This document shows, piece after piece, positions 55,486 through 64,000 of a stretch of 64,000 bases of DNA (position 1 is the stretch's first letter; every line of letters begins with the position of its first letter). The stretch spans positions 5,084,001-5,148,000 of the forward strand of contig NZ_CP066306.1 of the NCBI RefSeq assembly GCF_016406145.1, in the 5' to 3' direction. Both the position numbers and the translations under genes were made by a program. Below the pieces are notes generated by a model. It was given only the letters and a program-made list of their open reading frames with translations, did no database searches and was not told the DNA's origin. The stretch comes from Pseudomonas putida. Lineage in GTDB: Bacteria; Pseudomonadota; Gammaproteobacteria; Pseudomonadales; Pseudomonadaceae.

Positions 55486-56253
55486 TCAGCCCTTCACCGA
55501 ACGATCAATCGATAACCCAGCCCAGTCCTGGCTCACCGGCATAAGTTCCAGGCTGTTGATGTTGATGTGGGCCGGCTGGTTGAGGATCCAGAAGATGGTC
55601 TCGGCGATATCCTGCGGCTGAATAGGCTCGGCACCGGCGTAGGTGGCATCATACTTGGCCTGGTCCCCACCGAACCGCACCAGCGAAAACTCACTTTCAC
55701 ACAGCCCTGGCTCAAGGTTGCTGACACGCACACCCGTGCCACGCAAGTCACAACGCAGGCTCAGCGAGAACTGGCCGACGAACGCCTTGGTACCACCATA
55801 AACATTGCTGCCCGGGTATGGGTAGTTGCCCGCCACCGACCCCACGTTGAGAATCGACGCCCCACGCCCGTGGGCGATCAGGCGTGGCAGCAGCAAACGG
55901 GTTGTGTACATCAGGCCCTTGATGTTGGTATCGACCATGGTTTCCCAGTCGTCCAGGCTGCAGTTCTGCGCCGCATCGACGCCCAGCGCAAGGCCTGCGT
56001 TGTTGACCAGCCCGCGCAGCTTGTCAAAGCCCTCCGGCAGGTTGCCAATGGCGTGCTCCATGGCCTTGCGGTCACGTACATCGAGCACCAGGCCATGCAC
56101 TTCGGTCTTGGCCGACAGTTCGGCGCACAGGGCATCCAGGCGATCCTTGCGCCGGCCCGTAAGAATCAGCTTCCAGCCGGCATCGGCGAAGCGGCGAGCC
56201 GTGGCCTCGCCAAAACCGGAAGTCGCGCCAGTGATGAATACGGTGGACGTCAT
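55486..56253 (-). CDS. Short-chain dehydrogenase/reductase, YdfG-like
   Basis: 255 residues from the ATG at 56253 (GAGGAA 6 bases upstream; the longer frame starting at 56343 lacks a good site). Classical SDR: cofactor motif TGATSGFG, NNAG at about 85, catalytic Ser in NVGSVAG and Tyr-x3-Lys in VYGGTKAF. The GRRKDRL segment after the second strand suggests NADP(H). It resembles L-allo-threonine/3-hydroxy acid dehydrogenase YdfG. Convergent to the AGE gene. Confidence 0.9.
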   Translation of the reverse strand: MTSTVFITGATSGFGEATARRFADAGWKLILTGRRKDRLDALCAELSAKTEVHGLVLDVRDRKAMEHAIGNLPEGFDKLRGLVNNAGLALGVDAAQNCSLDDWETMVDTNIKGLMYTTRLLLPRLIAHGRGASILNVGSVAGNYPYPGSNVYGGTKAFVGQFSLSLRCDLRGTGVRVSNLEPGLCESEFSLVRFGGDQAKYDATYAGAEPIQPQDIAETIFWILNQPAHININSLELMPVSQDWAGLSIDRSVKG

Positions 56254-56860
56254 GCTCTGTTCCTCGCTGTGGATTATTTTCGGCAAGCTTTGCAGCATGC
56301 CCGCGACGGGTGTCGTCAGCAAGCCATAGAAGCACTTGGTCATTTTTTGTACATTACCCGCAAAGCCTCATGATAGAGGGTCCAGCGCGAGCTATGCGCA
56401 TGTTATCCACAAGGCTTTCCCCATGGATTGGGGGCAACTTGATCATCAGGCGGAAACCTTTCAGCGAACTATGGTCACCCTCAACGTTGCGGGGATGGCG
56501 CAACGCTTTCAAACATGCCGCTTACAGCACTCTGTCCAAGGGTTTTGCACAGAGTTATCCACAGCGCATCGCGTATGGCTGCGCACTTCATTGCGCTAGT
56601 GGAAACACGCACCGAATCATCCACAAACGCCGACTGATCAAAATATGAACAGAACCGCGCAAGCCTTGATTTCAAAGGCTTGCAGCTAGATGCCACCATG
56701 TTTTCCACAGGCGGTTCCACATTATCCGTGGACAACAATGAGCCTGTGGAAACAATGGCTTGCGCAGGGATTGTGGCGTGGCTCAAGAAAGATATGCGAC
56801 AAGTTGTCCACATCCGCCAAGTGATGACGATTGGGGCCGCAAAGCAGCCCCGGATTCAGC
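56254..56860. other. Non-coding region with DnaA-box-like cluster and hairpins
   Basis: 607 bp with no convincing gene. It holds two perfect DnaA boxes TTATCCACA (56403-56411, 56555-56563), two relaxed TTWTNCACA boxes (TTTTGCACA 56543-56551, TTTTCCACA 56701-56709), and four one-mismatch sites (56268-56276 minus, 56617-56625, 56745-56753 minus, 56804-56812). Hairpins are CAAGCCTT/AAGGCTTG (56660-56682) and a nested palindrome TTTCCACAGGC...GCCTGTGGAAA (56702-56752). No AT-rich unwinding element, dnaA, dnaN or rpmH lies near, so it does not look like oriC. The promoter of the SDR gene is probably at its left end. Confidence 0.7.
56833..56851 (-). terminator. Hairpin downstream of livF
   Basis: On the minus strand GGGGCTGC-TTT-GCGGCCCC, 8 bp with a wobble, 10 bases after the livF stop. 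Likely end of the liv operon transcript, although no T tract follows. Confidence 0.55.
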
Positions 56861-57573
<713 letters not shown>

Positions 57574-57577
<4 letters not shown>

Positions 57578-58449
57578 ACCAGCTCCTCTTCGTCGGCACC
57601 CAGGTAGGCGGCTATCACCGTCGGGTTATGGCGGATATCCTGCGGCGCGCCTTCGGCGATGACGTTGCCGTGGTCGAGCACGACGATATGGTCGGAAATG
57701 CTCATGACCATGCCCATATCGTGTTCGATCAGCACCACGGTGATGTCGTGCTCGTCACGCAGCACGCGGATCATACGGCTAAGTGCTTCGGTCTCCTGCG
57801 GGTTGAGGCCGGCCGCCGGTTCGTCGAGGCAGATGATCTTCGGCCGCGTGCACATGGCCCGGGCGATTTCCAGGCGGCGCTGCTGGCCATACGAAAGCTC
57901 CCCGGCCAAGCGGTTGGCACAGTCGACCAGATCGACCACCTCCAGCCAGTAGAATGCGTGGTCCAGGGCATCGCTCTCGGCCTTGCGGTACGCCTTGGTG
58001 TTGAGCACGCCGGCCAGCAGGTTGCGGTTGACCCACATGTGCTGGGCTACCAGCAGGTTTTCCACCACCGACATTTCCTTGAACAGGCGAATGTTCTGGA
58101 AGGTGCGCGCCAGCCCGGCGCGGTTGACCAGGTGGGTGCCACCGAACATCTTGTAGTACAGGCGCGAACCAAAACGTGCCGGCGAAACGAAGTCCGCCGC
58201 CTGGAAGCGCTCACCAAGCAACTGGATGACGTTGGTATGGCTACCGCGCACGTTCAGCTCGATGCGCCCGCCGCTGGCCTTGTAGAAACCGGTCAGGCAG
58301 TTGAACACCGTGGTCTTGCCAGCGCCGTTGGGGCCGATCAGGGCGAAGATCTGGTTACGCTTGACCTTGAGGCTGACGTCGCTGAGCGCCTTGATGCCAC
58401 CGAACTGCATCATCAGGTTATCGACCGAGAGAATGATTTCGTCGCTCAT
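57574..58449 (-). CDS. livG: Branched-chain amino-acid ABC transporter ATPase LivG (BraF)
   Basis: 291 residues. Walker A GPNGAGKTT, signature LSYGQQRRLEIAR (S-Y-G variant, normal for LivG), Walker B IICLDEPAAGL, switch IEHDMGMVMSISD. Second ATPase of the importer, overlapping livM and livF by 4 bp each. Confidence 0.96.
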
Positions 58450-59753
58450 GGCGCGACTCCTTTACGCGGGACCACACCGGTACGGCTGATGCGGATCAGC
58501 CCACGCGGTCGCCAGATCATCATCAGCACCATCAGCACACCGAACAGCAGCACCCGGTATTCGGAGAAGCTGCGCAGCAGCTCCGGCGCTACAGTCAGTA
58601 CGAACGCAGCGATCACTACGCCCACGGTCGAACCCATGCCGCCAAGTACGACAATGGCCAGAATCAGCGCCGACTCGAAGAACGTGAACGAGGACGGGTT
58701 GACGAAGCCTTGGTAGGTGGCGAAGAACACCCCGGCAAGGCCCGCAGTGGAGGCCCCGAGGGTGAAGGCCGAAAGCTTGACCAGCACATGGTTCAGGCCC
58801 ATCGAGCGGCAGGCGATTTCGTCTTCACGCAGCGCTTCCCAAGCGCGGCCAACCGGCATGCGGGTCAGCCGATGCTTGATGTACAGCACCGCCAGCACGA
58901 CCAGGAACAGCACGGCATAGATGAACACGAACTTCAGATTGGCGTTGTAATCGAAGCCGAAGTACTCGTGGATCGGCACCCCGCCATCCTTGGCTCGACG
59001 GCCGAACTCCAGGCCAAAAAAGGTCGGCGCCGGGGCCGGCATGCCGTTCGGGCCACCGGTGAACGACAGCCAGTTGTTCAGTACCAGCCGGATGATCTCG
59101 CCAAAGCCCAGGGTCACGATCGCCAGGTAGTCACCGTGCATGCGCAACACCGGGAAGCCCAGTATGCACCCCGCCAGAGCTGCGGCGATGGCCGCCAGTG
59201 GCAGCACACTCCAGAACCCCAGCCCCAGGTACTGGTAGCCCAGCGCCAGGCCATAGGCGCCGATGGCGTAGAACGCCACGTAGCCCAGGTCGAGCAGGCC
59301 CGCCAGGCCCACCACGATGTTCAGGCCAAGGCCCAGCAGCACGTAGATCAGGCCGAGGATGACCACGGTCAGCAGGTACTTGTTGGCGAAGATGGGGAAG
59401 ACGATTGCGATCACGATCAGCGCCGGAATGATGTAACGCAGACGCGACTTGTAGTTCGGTGCATTGACGTGCACCCCCGAGCCGCCGCTGTCGAAGCCTT
59501 GCAACATGCGTTTGCCTGCTGCGGTCTGCAGATACAGGCTGAGCAGGAAGCGCCCGGCCATCACGCCACCGACCAGCCAGGCCACGCGGCGGGGTTCGGC
59601 ATTGAAGCTGTAGCCGTCGAGCACCACGCCGACGACCGGACCAAAGACAATGAGCGCGAGCAGGCCGGCGACGATGGTCTCCAGCAGGCTGCGTTTGAGA
59701 TCGAAACCTTGGGTTTCGGAAACGGAGGCAGTTTTGGCAGTGGACATGTTCAC
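58446..59753 (-). CDS. livM: Branched-chain amino-acid ABC transporter permease LivM (BraE)
   Basis: 435 residues with about ten membrane segments. N-terminal extension of about 100 residues before the core, as usual for LivM of Pseudomonas. Core motifs LAGLLDLGYVAFYAIGAYGLALG, LGFGEIIRLVLNNW, and the coupling region GRAWEALREDEIACRSMGLN. A second ATG two codons in is an equally possible start. Overlaps livH by 4 bp. Confidence 0.95.
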   Translation of the reverse strand: MNMSTAKTASVSETQGFDLKRSLLETIVAGLLALIVFGPVVGVVLDGYSFNAEPRRVAWLVGGVMAGRFLLSLYLQTAAGKRMLQGFDSGGSGVHVNAPNYKSRLRYIIPALIVIAIVFPIFANKYLLTVVILGLIYVLLGLGLNIVVGLAGLLDLGYVAFYAIGAYGLALGYQYLGLGFWSVLPLAAIAAALAGCILGFPVLRMHGDYLAIVTLGFGEIIRLVLNNWLSFTGGPNGMPAPAPTFFGLEFGRRAKDGGVPIHEYFGFDYNANLKFVFIYAVLFLVVLAVLYIKHRLTRMPVGRAWEALREDEIACRSMGLNHVLVKLSAFTLGASTAGLAGVFFATYQGFVNPSSFTFFESALILAIVVLGGMGSTVGVVIAAFVLTVAPELLRSFSEYRVLLFGVLMVLMMIWRPRGLIRISRTGVVPRKGVAP

Positions 59754-60664
59754 ACCTTAGCCACGAGCGGGCGACCCAACAGGCCTTGTGGGCGGAAGAT
59801 AAGGATCAGCACCAGCAGCGAGAAGCTGAACACGTCCTTGTAGTCGGAGTTGATCAGGCCAGAGAACAACGACTCGGAAATACCCAGGATAATCCCGCCC
59901 AACATGGCGCCGGGCAGCGAGCCGATGCCGCCGAGCACCGCAGCGGTGAATGCCTTGATGCCGATGATGAAGCCGGCGTAGAAGTCGAAGGTGCCGTAGT
60001 TCATGGTGATCAGCACACCGGCAAGCGCAGCCATCACCGCGCCGATGACGAACACGTAGGAGATCACCCGGTCGGTGTTGATGCCAAGGATCGAGGCCAT
60101 CTTGCGGTCTTGCTGGGTAGCGCGGCACATACGGCCGAGCTTGGTGTACTTGATCACATAGGTGAGCAGCCCCATGCCGACGAATGCGGCAATCAGGATG
60201 AAGATCTTGGTGTAGGTCAGTTGCACGAAGCCAGTGCCCACTTCGACGCGCCAGGCGCCTTCGAGCAGGGTCGGCACGCCTTGCTGGCGGGCGCCCTGGC
60301 TAATCTGCGCATAGTTTTGCAGGATCAGCGAGATGCCGATGGCACTGATCAGCGGTGCCAGGCGGGTGGAGTTGCGCAGGGGTTTGTAGGCGATGCGTTC
60401 AATGGTGAAGCCATACACACCCGTGACGACGATGGTGAACAACAAGGTGCCCAACATCAGCAGGGGGAACGACTCGATACCGAAATAAGCCAGCAATGCC
60501 AGGCTGATTGCCGCGAGGTACGCGGAAATCATATACACCTCGCCGTGCGCGAAGTTGATCATGCCGATGATGCCATAGACCATTGTGTAGCCGATGGCGA
60601 TCAGGCCATAGACCGACCCGAGGGTCAGGCCGTTGACCAGTTGCTGCAGGAAAATACCATCCAT
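59750..60664 (-). CDS. livH: Branched-chain amino-acid ABC transporter permease LivH (BraD)
   Basis: 304 residues with about eight membrane segments: LVNGLTLGSVYGLIAIGYTMVYGIIGMINFAHGEVYM at the N-terminus is the family hallmark, and MCRATQQDRKMASILGINTDRVISY is the coupling region. Separated from braC by a 154-bp spacer with a hairpin. Confidence 0.95.
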   Translation of the reverse strand: MDGIFLQQLVNGLTLGSVYGLIAIGYTMVYGIIGMINFAHGEVYMISAYLAAISLALLAYFGIESFPLLMLGTLLFTIVVTGVYGFTIERIAYKPLRNSTRLAPLISAIGISLILQNYAQISQGARQQGVPTLLEGAWRVEVGTGFVQLTYTKIFILIAAFVGMGLLTYVIKYTKLGRMCRATQQDRKMASILGINTDRVISYVFVIGAVMAALAGVLITMNYGTFDFYAGFIIGIKAFTAAVLGGIGSLPGAMLGGIILGISESLFSGLINSDYKDVFSFSLLVLILIFRPQGLLGRPLVAKV

Positions 60665-60786
60665 AACGCAATCTCACCTGATTGAGACTGCACAAGCGCC
60701 GACCACGCCAGGCCACGGATAAAGCGGCCCTCGCAGCGCAGAACCGTGCAGATCTCCGAATAAAGACAGGTACCGCAGGGGCATCG

Positions 60787-60806
60787 GCCCGGGCGCAGGC
60801 CCGGGC
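60787..60806 (-). terminator. Stem-loop between braC and livH
   Basis: Two copies of the self-complementary GCCCGGGC (60787-60794 and 60799-60806) flank a 4-base loop, giving an 8-bp GC hairpin just after braC. There is no T run. It probably causes partial termination or protects braC mRNA, letting the binding protein outnumber the permease and ATPase subunits. Confidence 0.6.
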
Positions 60807-60818
60807 TGGTTGCCGTTG

Positions 60819-61955
60819 TTATTTTTGTTTTTCCAGCTGGTGGTACTTGCCGTCCTTGTCCCACTGGTAGACCACGTAGTCGGAGACAGTCAGGTCGCCC
60901 TTGCTGTCCCACTTCTTCTCGCCCATGACGGTCTGCACCGGGTTGGCCTTGAGCCACTTGGCAGCGTCTTCGCCCTTGTTCGACTTGGCGCCGTTGAAGG
61001 CAGCGGCCAGGGCTTGCAGCGAAGCGTAGGCGTAGAGGGTGTAGCCTTCAGGCTCGGTACCGGCTTTGCGGAATTCTTCCACCACCGCCTTGCTGTCTGG
61101 CAGCATGCGCGGGTCGGCGCCGAAGGTCATGTACACGCCGTCTACGTACTGGGCGCCGCCCGCAGTTGCGACCAGTTCGTCGGTGACGATGCCGTCATCG
61201 GACATGAACTTGACGTCCTTCAGGCCTTGTTCGCGCAGTTGACGTACCAGCGGACCGGCTTCGGGGTGAAGGCCGCCAAAGTAGACCACGTCGGCACCGG
61301 TGGAGCGGATCTTGGTCACCACGGCGCTGAAGTCTTTCTCGCCACGGGTCAGGCCTTCATACAGCACCGGCTTGACGCCACGCTTCTCCAGCTGCGCCTT
61401 GGTTGCATCGGCCAGGCCCTGGCCGTAGGTATCCTTGTCGTGCAGCACCGCCACCTTCTTGCCCTTGAGCACATCGACGATGTAGTCACCGGCAACGATG
61501 CCCTGCTGGTCGTCACGGCCGCACATGCGGAACATGGCGCTCAGCCCGCGCTCGGTGACTTGTGGGTTGGTAGAGCCAGGGGTGATGGCGATCACGCCTG
61601 CTTCGTCATACACCTCGGAAGCTGGAATGGTGTTGGAGGAGCAGAAGTGGCCCACCACACCGATTACCTTGTCCTGATCGACCAAACGGTTGGCAACCGA
61701 TACAGCCTGTTTCGGCTCGCAGGCGTCATCGCCTTTGACCAGGATGATTTTCTCGCCGTTGACGCCACCGGCAGCGTTGATCTTGTCAGCTGCCGCCTGG
61801 GCACCTTTCATGTATTGCTCGCCAAACGCTGCGTTAGCACCGGTCATCGGGCCCGCGACACCGATCTTGACGTCGGCCTGAACATACGAAGAAACACCCA
61901 GTGCCGTAGCTACGGCCAGTGCCAGGAAACCTTTCTTGTAAAACGTCTGCGACAT
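60819..61955 (-). CDS. braC: Branched-chain amino-acid-binding periplasmic protein BraC
   Basis: 378 residues. Signal peptide (GFLALAVATALGVSSYVQA), then the Leu/Ile/Val-binding fold: VKIGVAGPMTGANAAFGEQYMKGA, VKGDDACEPKQAVSVANRLV and VVGHFCSSNTIPASEVYDEAGV, with a Cys pair able to form the conserved disulfide. Periplasmic receptor of the LivHMGF importer. AGGAG lies 9 bases before the ATG, and a sigma-54 promoter match is upstream. Confidence 0.96.
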   Translation of the reverse strand: MSQTFYKKGFLALAVATALGVSSYVQADVKIGVAGPMTGANAAFGEQYMKGAQAAADKINAAGGVNGEKIILVKGDDACEPKQAVSVANRLVDQDKVIGVVGHFCSSNTIPASEVYDEAGVIAITPGSTNPQVTERGLSAMFRMCGRDDQQGIVAGDYIVDVLKGKKVAVLHDKDTYGQGLADATKAQLEKRGVKPVLYEGLTRGEKDFSAVVTKIRSTGADVVYFGGLHPEAGPLVRQLREQGLKDVKFMSDDGIVTDELVATAGGAQYVDGVYMTFGADPRMLPDSKAVVEEFRKAGTEPEGYTLYAYASLQALAAAFNGAKSNKGEDAAKWLKANPVQTVMGEKKWDSKGDLTVSDYVVYQWDKDGKYHQLEKQK

Positions 61956-62015
61956 GAGGTGGTGCTCCTAGAGTTTTTTTTGGTTGGCACTACAACTTCT
62001 CAGCCCTGTGCTCAG

Positions 62016-62031
62016 AGCAAGGGCCGTGCCA
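62016..62031 (-). promoter_or_regulatory. Sigma-54 promoter of braC-livHMGF
   Basis: On the minus strand TGGCAC-GGCCC-TTGCT, a full match to the -24/-12 consensus TGGCAC-N5-TTGCW. It lies about 60 bp before the braC start. RpoN-dependent expression of the transporter is likely; the enhancer-binding activator cannot be identified from this stretch. Confidence 0.75.
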
Positions 62032-62321
62032 TCGGTTTTGTCTTCCGGGAAATCACACTGTTGGGGCCGCGTCGAGGCGACCGACGGCCTTTTCTTTACT
62101 GAGTGTGCAACCGTCTGCCACGCGACCAGCGCCACCATGCGCGCAAACAAGGAGCAACCGCCCAGTGCCATCATTGCAACCCTGACAAGTGTTTACGTGC
62201 AACCACCCTGTAACAGCAGACGTCACCGAAGTGCACACCACTGGTGCGCAACTGCTACAGGCGGCACCGTTTCAAGGCTAGCTGGTGCACAGAAAAACAC
62301 CTGTTTTGTCGGTTTCGGCCT

Positions 62322-62366
62322 CTTTGCGGGCGAACCCGCTCCCGCCGGTAACGCGTTGCCGGCAAG
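62322..62366. repeat. REP-like element upstream of pncB
   Basis: GCGGGCGAACCCGC followed by TTGCCGGCAAG, a shortened or degenerate form of the dispersed palindromes, 60-100 bp before pncB. Confidence 0.5.
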
Positions 62367-62423
62367 TTCGGCACAATTCCTGTGGCACAATGACCGCCAT
62401 TCGCCGCTTTGGAGCCCACCCTG

Positions 62424-63629
62424 ATGAGCGAGAGCGCATTCGCTGAGCGCATCGTGCACAACCTGCTCGACACCGACTTCTACAAGCTCACCATGATGCA
62501 GGGCGTTCTGCACAACTACCCGGATGCCGACGTGGAGTGGGAATTCCGCTGCCGCAATGGCGAAGACTTGCGCCCCTACTTGGGCGAGATCCGCAACCAG
62601 CTCGAACGGCTGAGCGAACTTACCCTCGATGATGGCCAGCTGGCCTTCCTCGAACGCATCAGCTTCCTCAAGCCCGATTTCCTGCGTTTCCTGCGCCTGT
62701 TCCGTTTCAACCTGCGCTATGTACGGGTGGGAATCGAGAGCGACCAGCTGTACCTGCGCCTCAAAGGCCCCTGGCTGCATGTGATCCTCTTCGAAGTCCC
62801 GCTGCTGGCCATCATCAGCGAAGTGCGCAACCGCCACCTGCACCCACGCATGCGCCTGGCCGAGGCCCGTGACCAGCTTTACCGCAAGTTCGACTGGCTG
62901 CAGGCGCATGCCAGCGTCGACGAACTGGCCGAGCTTCAAGTGGCCGACTTCGGCACCCGCCGGCGTTTTTCCAGCCGCGTGCAGGAGGAGGTGGTGCGGG
63001 TACTGCGCGATGACTTCCCGGCCCGCTTCGTCGGTACCAGCAACGTCGATTTGGCATGGAAACTGGATATCAAGCCGCTGGGCACCATGGCCCACGAATG
63101 GATCATGGCCCACCAGCAGCTCGGCCCGCGGCTGATCGACAGCCAGATCGCCGCCCTGGACTGCTGGGTCCGGGAGTACCGCGGCCTGCTCGGCATCGCC
63201 CTGACCGACTGCATCACCATGGATGCCTTCCTCAGCGATTTCGACTTGTACTTCGCCAAGCTGTTCGACGGCCTGCGCCATGACTCGGGTGAGCCGGTGG
63301 CCTGGGCGGAAAAGGCCATCGCCCATTACCAGAGGCTGGGAATCGACCCGATGACCAAGACCCTGGTGTTCTCCGACGGCCTCAACCTGACCCGCGCGTT
63401 GCAGATCTTCCGTGCCCTGCGCGGGCGCATAAACGTCAGTTTCGGAATCGGCACCAACCTGACCTGCGACATGCCCGGCGTGGCGCCGATGAATATCGTG
63501 CTTAAAATGACCGACTGCAACGGCTCGCCGGTGGCGAAGATCTCTGACGAGGCCGCCAAGACCCAGTGCCGCGACGAGAACTTCGTCGCCTACATGCGTC
63601 ACGTGTTCAAAATCCCCAGCAAGGAGTAA
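62424..63629 (+). CDS. pncB: Nicotinate phosphoribosyltransferase
   Basis: NAD salvage: nicotinate plus PRPP to nicotinate mononucleotide, ATP-stimulated. The ATG at 62424 with GGAG 9 bases before gives 401 residues, the size of E. coli PncB; a TTG at 62409 is in frame but unlikely. Family motifs: [57 protein letters not shown], and GLRHDSGEP, which holds the phosphorylated His. nadE begins 4 bp after its stop. Confidence 0.96.
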   Translation: MSESAFAERIVHNLLDTDFYKLTMMQGVLHNYPDADVEWEFRCRNGEDLRPYLGEIRNQLERLSELTLDDGQLAFLERISFLKPDFLRFLRLFRFNLRYVRVGIESDQLYLRLKGPWLHVILFEVPLLAIISEVRNRHLHPRMRLAEARDQLYRKFDWLQAHASVDELAELQVADFGTRRRFSSRVQEEVVRVLRDDFPARFVGTSNVDLAWKLDIKPLGTMAHEWIMAHQQLGPRLIDSQIAALDCWVREYRGLLGIALTDCITMDAFLSDFDLYFAKLFDGLRHDSGEPVAWAEKAIAHYQRLGIDPMTKTLVFSDGLNLTRALQIFRALRGRINVSFGIGTNLTCDMPGVAPMNIVLKMTDCNGSPVAKISDEAAKTQCRDENFVAYMRHVFKIPSKE

Positions 63630-63632
63630 CCC

Positions 63633-64000
63633 ATGCAAGCCGTTCAGCAAGAGATTGCCCAGGCGCTCAACGTGCAGCCGCCGTTCGCAGACGCCGCTGC
63701 GCTCGAGGCCGAAGTCGCCCGGCGCGTGGCGTTCATCAAGGATTGCCTGGCCAACGCCCGTCTCAAGACCCTGGTACTGGGCATCAGCGGGGGCGTCGAT
63801 TCGCTGACTGCCGCCCTGCTCGCCCAACGCGCCATCAACGAGTTGCGCGCCGAAAGCAGCGACCCGGCCTACCGCTTCATTGCCGTGCGCCTGCCGTACC
63901 AGGTACAGCATGACGAGCACGACGCCCAGGCGTGCCTGGAAGTGATCAACGCCGATGAAGTGCACACCGTTGATATTGCACCTGCCGTGCGTGCACTGGC
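63633..64000 (+). CDS. nadE: NAD synthetase, 3' end cut off
   Basis: The last step of NAD synthesis: amidation of deamido-NAD. About 122 residues are present before the window ends in frame. The ATP-binding P-loop of the adenine-nucleotide hydrolase family is visible, [22 protein letters not shown]-terminal sequence starts directly with the synthetase domain (no fused glutaminase), so it is the ammonia-dependent form. AAGGAG precedes the ATG; in an operon with pncB. Confidence 0.94.

Larger units (their letters stand above)
61956..62423. other. Intergenic region between braC and pncB
   Basis: 468 bp without a convincing gene. It contains the braC leader with a T-rich stretch near 61970, the sigma-54 promoter of braC (62016-62031, minus strand), a REP-like element (62322-62366), and the pncB promoter region. 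The short open frames in it have no Shine-Dalgarno or recognisable product. Confidence 0.7.

Noticed and set aside
56254..56860. Chromosomal replication origin
   Set aside because: Despite the DnaA boxes there is no dnaA, dnaN, rpmH or gidA-type neighbour and no clear AT-rich unwinding element, all expected at Pseudomonas oriC.
61984..62424. Possible small gene (146 codons) between braC and pncB
   Set aside because: No Shine-Dalgarno, it overlaps the braC sigma-54 promoter and the pncB start region, and no recognisable protein features are present.

Overview
The window is chromosomal DNA from a fluorescent Pseudomonas, most likely the Pseudomonas putida group. This rests on high GC, occasional GTG starts with clear Shine-Dalgarno sites, dispersed REP-type palindromes with GCCGGC(A/T)AGCCGGC cores, and gene order. 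The block gcbA-ctpL-dsbD-aroQ-accB-accC-prmA-(zinc ribbon)-dusB-fis-purH-purD-retS follows the order I know from P. aeruginosa. The urt, bra/liv and pncB-nadE blocks also look like conserved core. No rRNA, tRNA, CRISPR array, insertion sequence or prophage was seen. The first gene (diguanylate cyclase) and the last (nadE) are cut by the window edges.

Layout. 0-17 kb holds core housekeeping and signalling genes: c-di-GMP and phosphate-chemotaxis genes, periplasmic thiol reduction, the aroQ-accB-accC block, ribosomal protein L11 methylation, dusB-fis, purH and purD, and the RetS hybrid sensor. 17.4-25.6 kb holds MarC and a divergent cobalamin locus (cobGHIJ on the minus strand, cobL-cbiD-cobK on the plus strand) that mixes aerobic and anaerobic pathway enzymes. 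25.6-26.3 kb is a VapBC toxin-antitoxin pair. 26.4-27.8 kb is an NfeD/SPFH membrane pair. 27.9-32.9 kb is a copper-acquisition cluster: two DUF2946 proteins, PCu(A)C, an OprC-type receptor and a PepSY membrane protein. 33-40.3 kb holds CycA and the UrtABCDE urea ABC transporter with a sigma-54-type promoter. 40.3-51 kb is mixed: GNAT acetyltransferase, CbpA/CbpM, a YegD-like Hsp70, an AI-2E family permease, a PsiF protein, an AraC/DMT pair, a lipase, OsmE, a ferritin-like protein and an AsmA protein.

51-57 kb is the most accessory-looking part. It holds a secreted protein made of 15-residue tandem repeats, an acyl-CoA oxidase-like flavoprotein, a FabR/DesT-like TetR regulator, an AGE-family protein and an SDR. 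Next comes a roughly 600-bp non-coding stretch with a dense cluster of DnaA-box-like nonamers and nested hairpins. 56.9-62 kb is the branched-chain amino-acid transporter (livFGMH plus braC), again preceded by a strong sigma-54 match. pncB and nadE (NAD salvage) close the window.

Shared logic. Both nitrogen-linked uptake systems (urea and branched-chain amino acids) carry sigma-54 promoter matches, which suggests common nitrogen control. ctpL has a Pho-box-like direct repeat, fitting phosphate-starvation control. The items most worth following up are the DnaA-box cluster at 56.27-56.81 kb, the tandem-repeat secreted protein, and the acyl-CoA oxidase/FabR-like neighbourhood.
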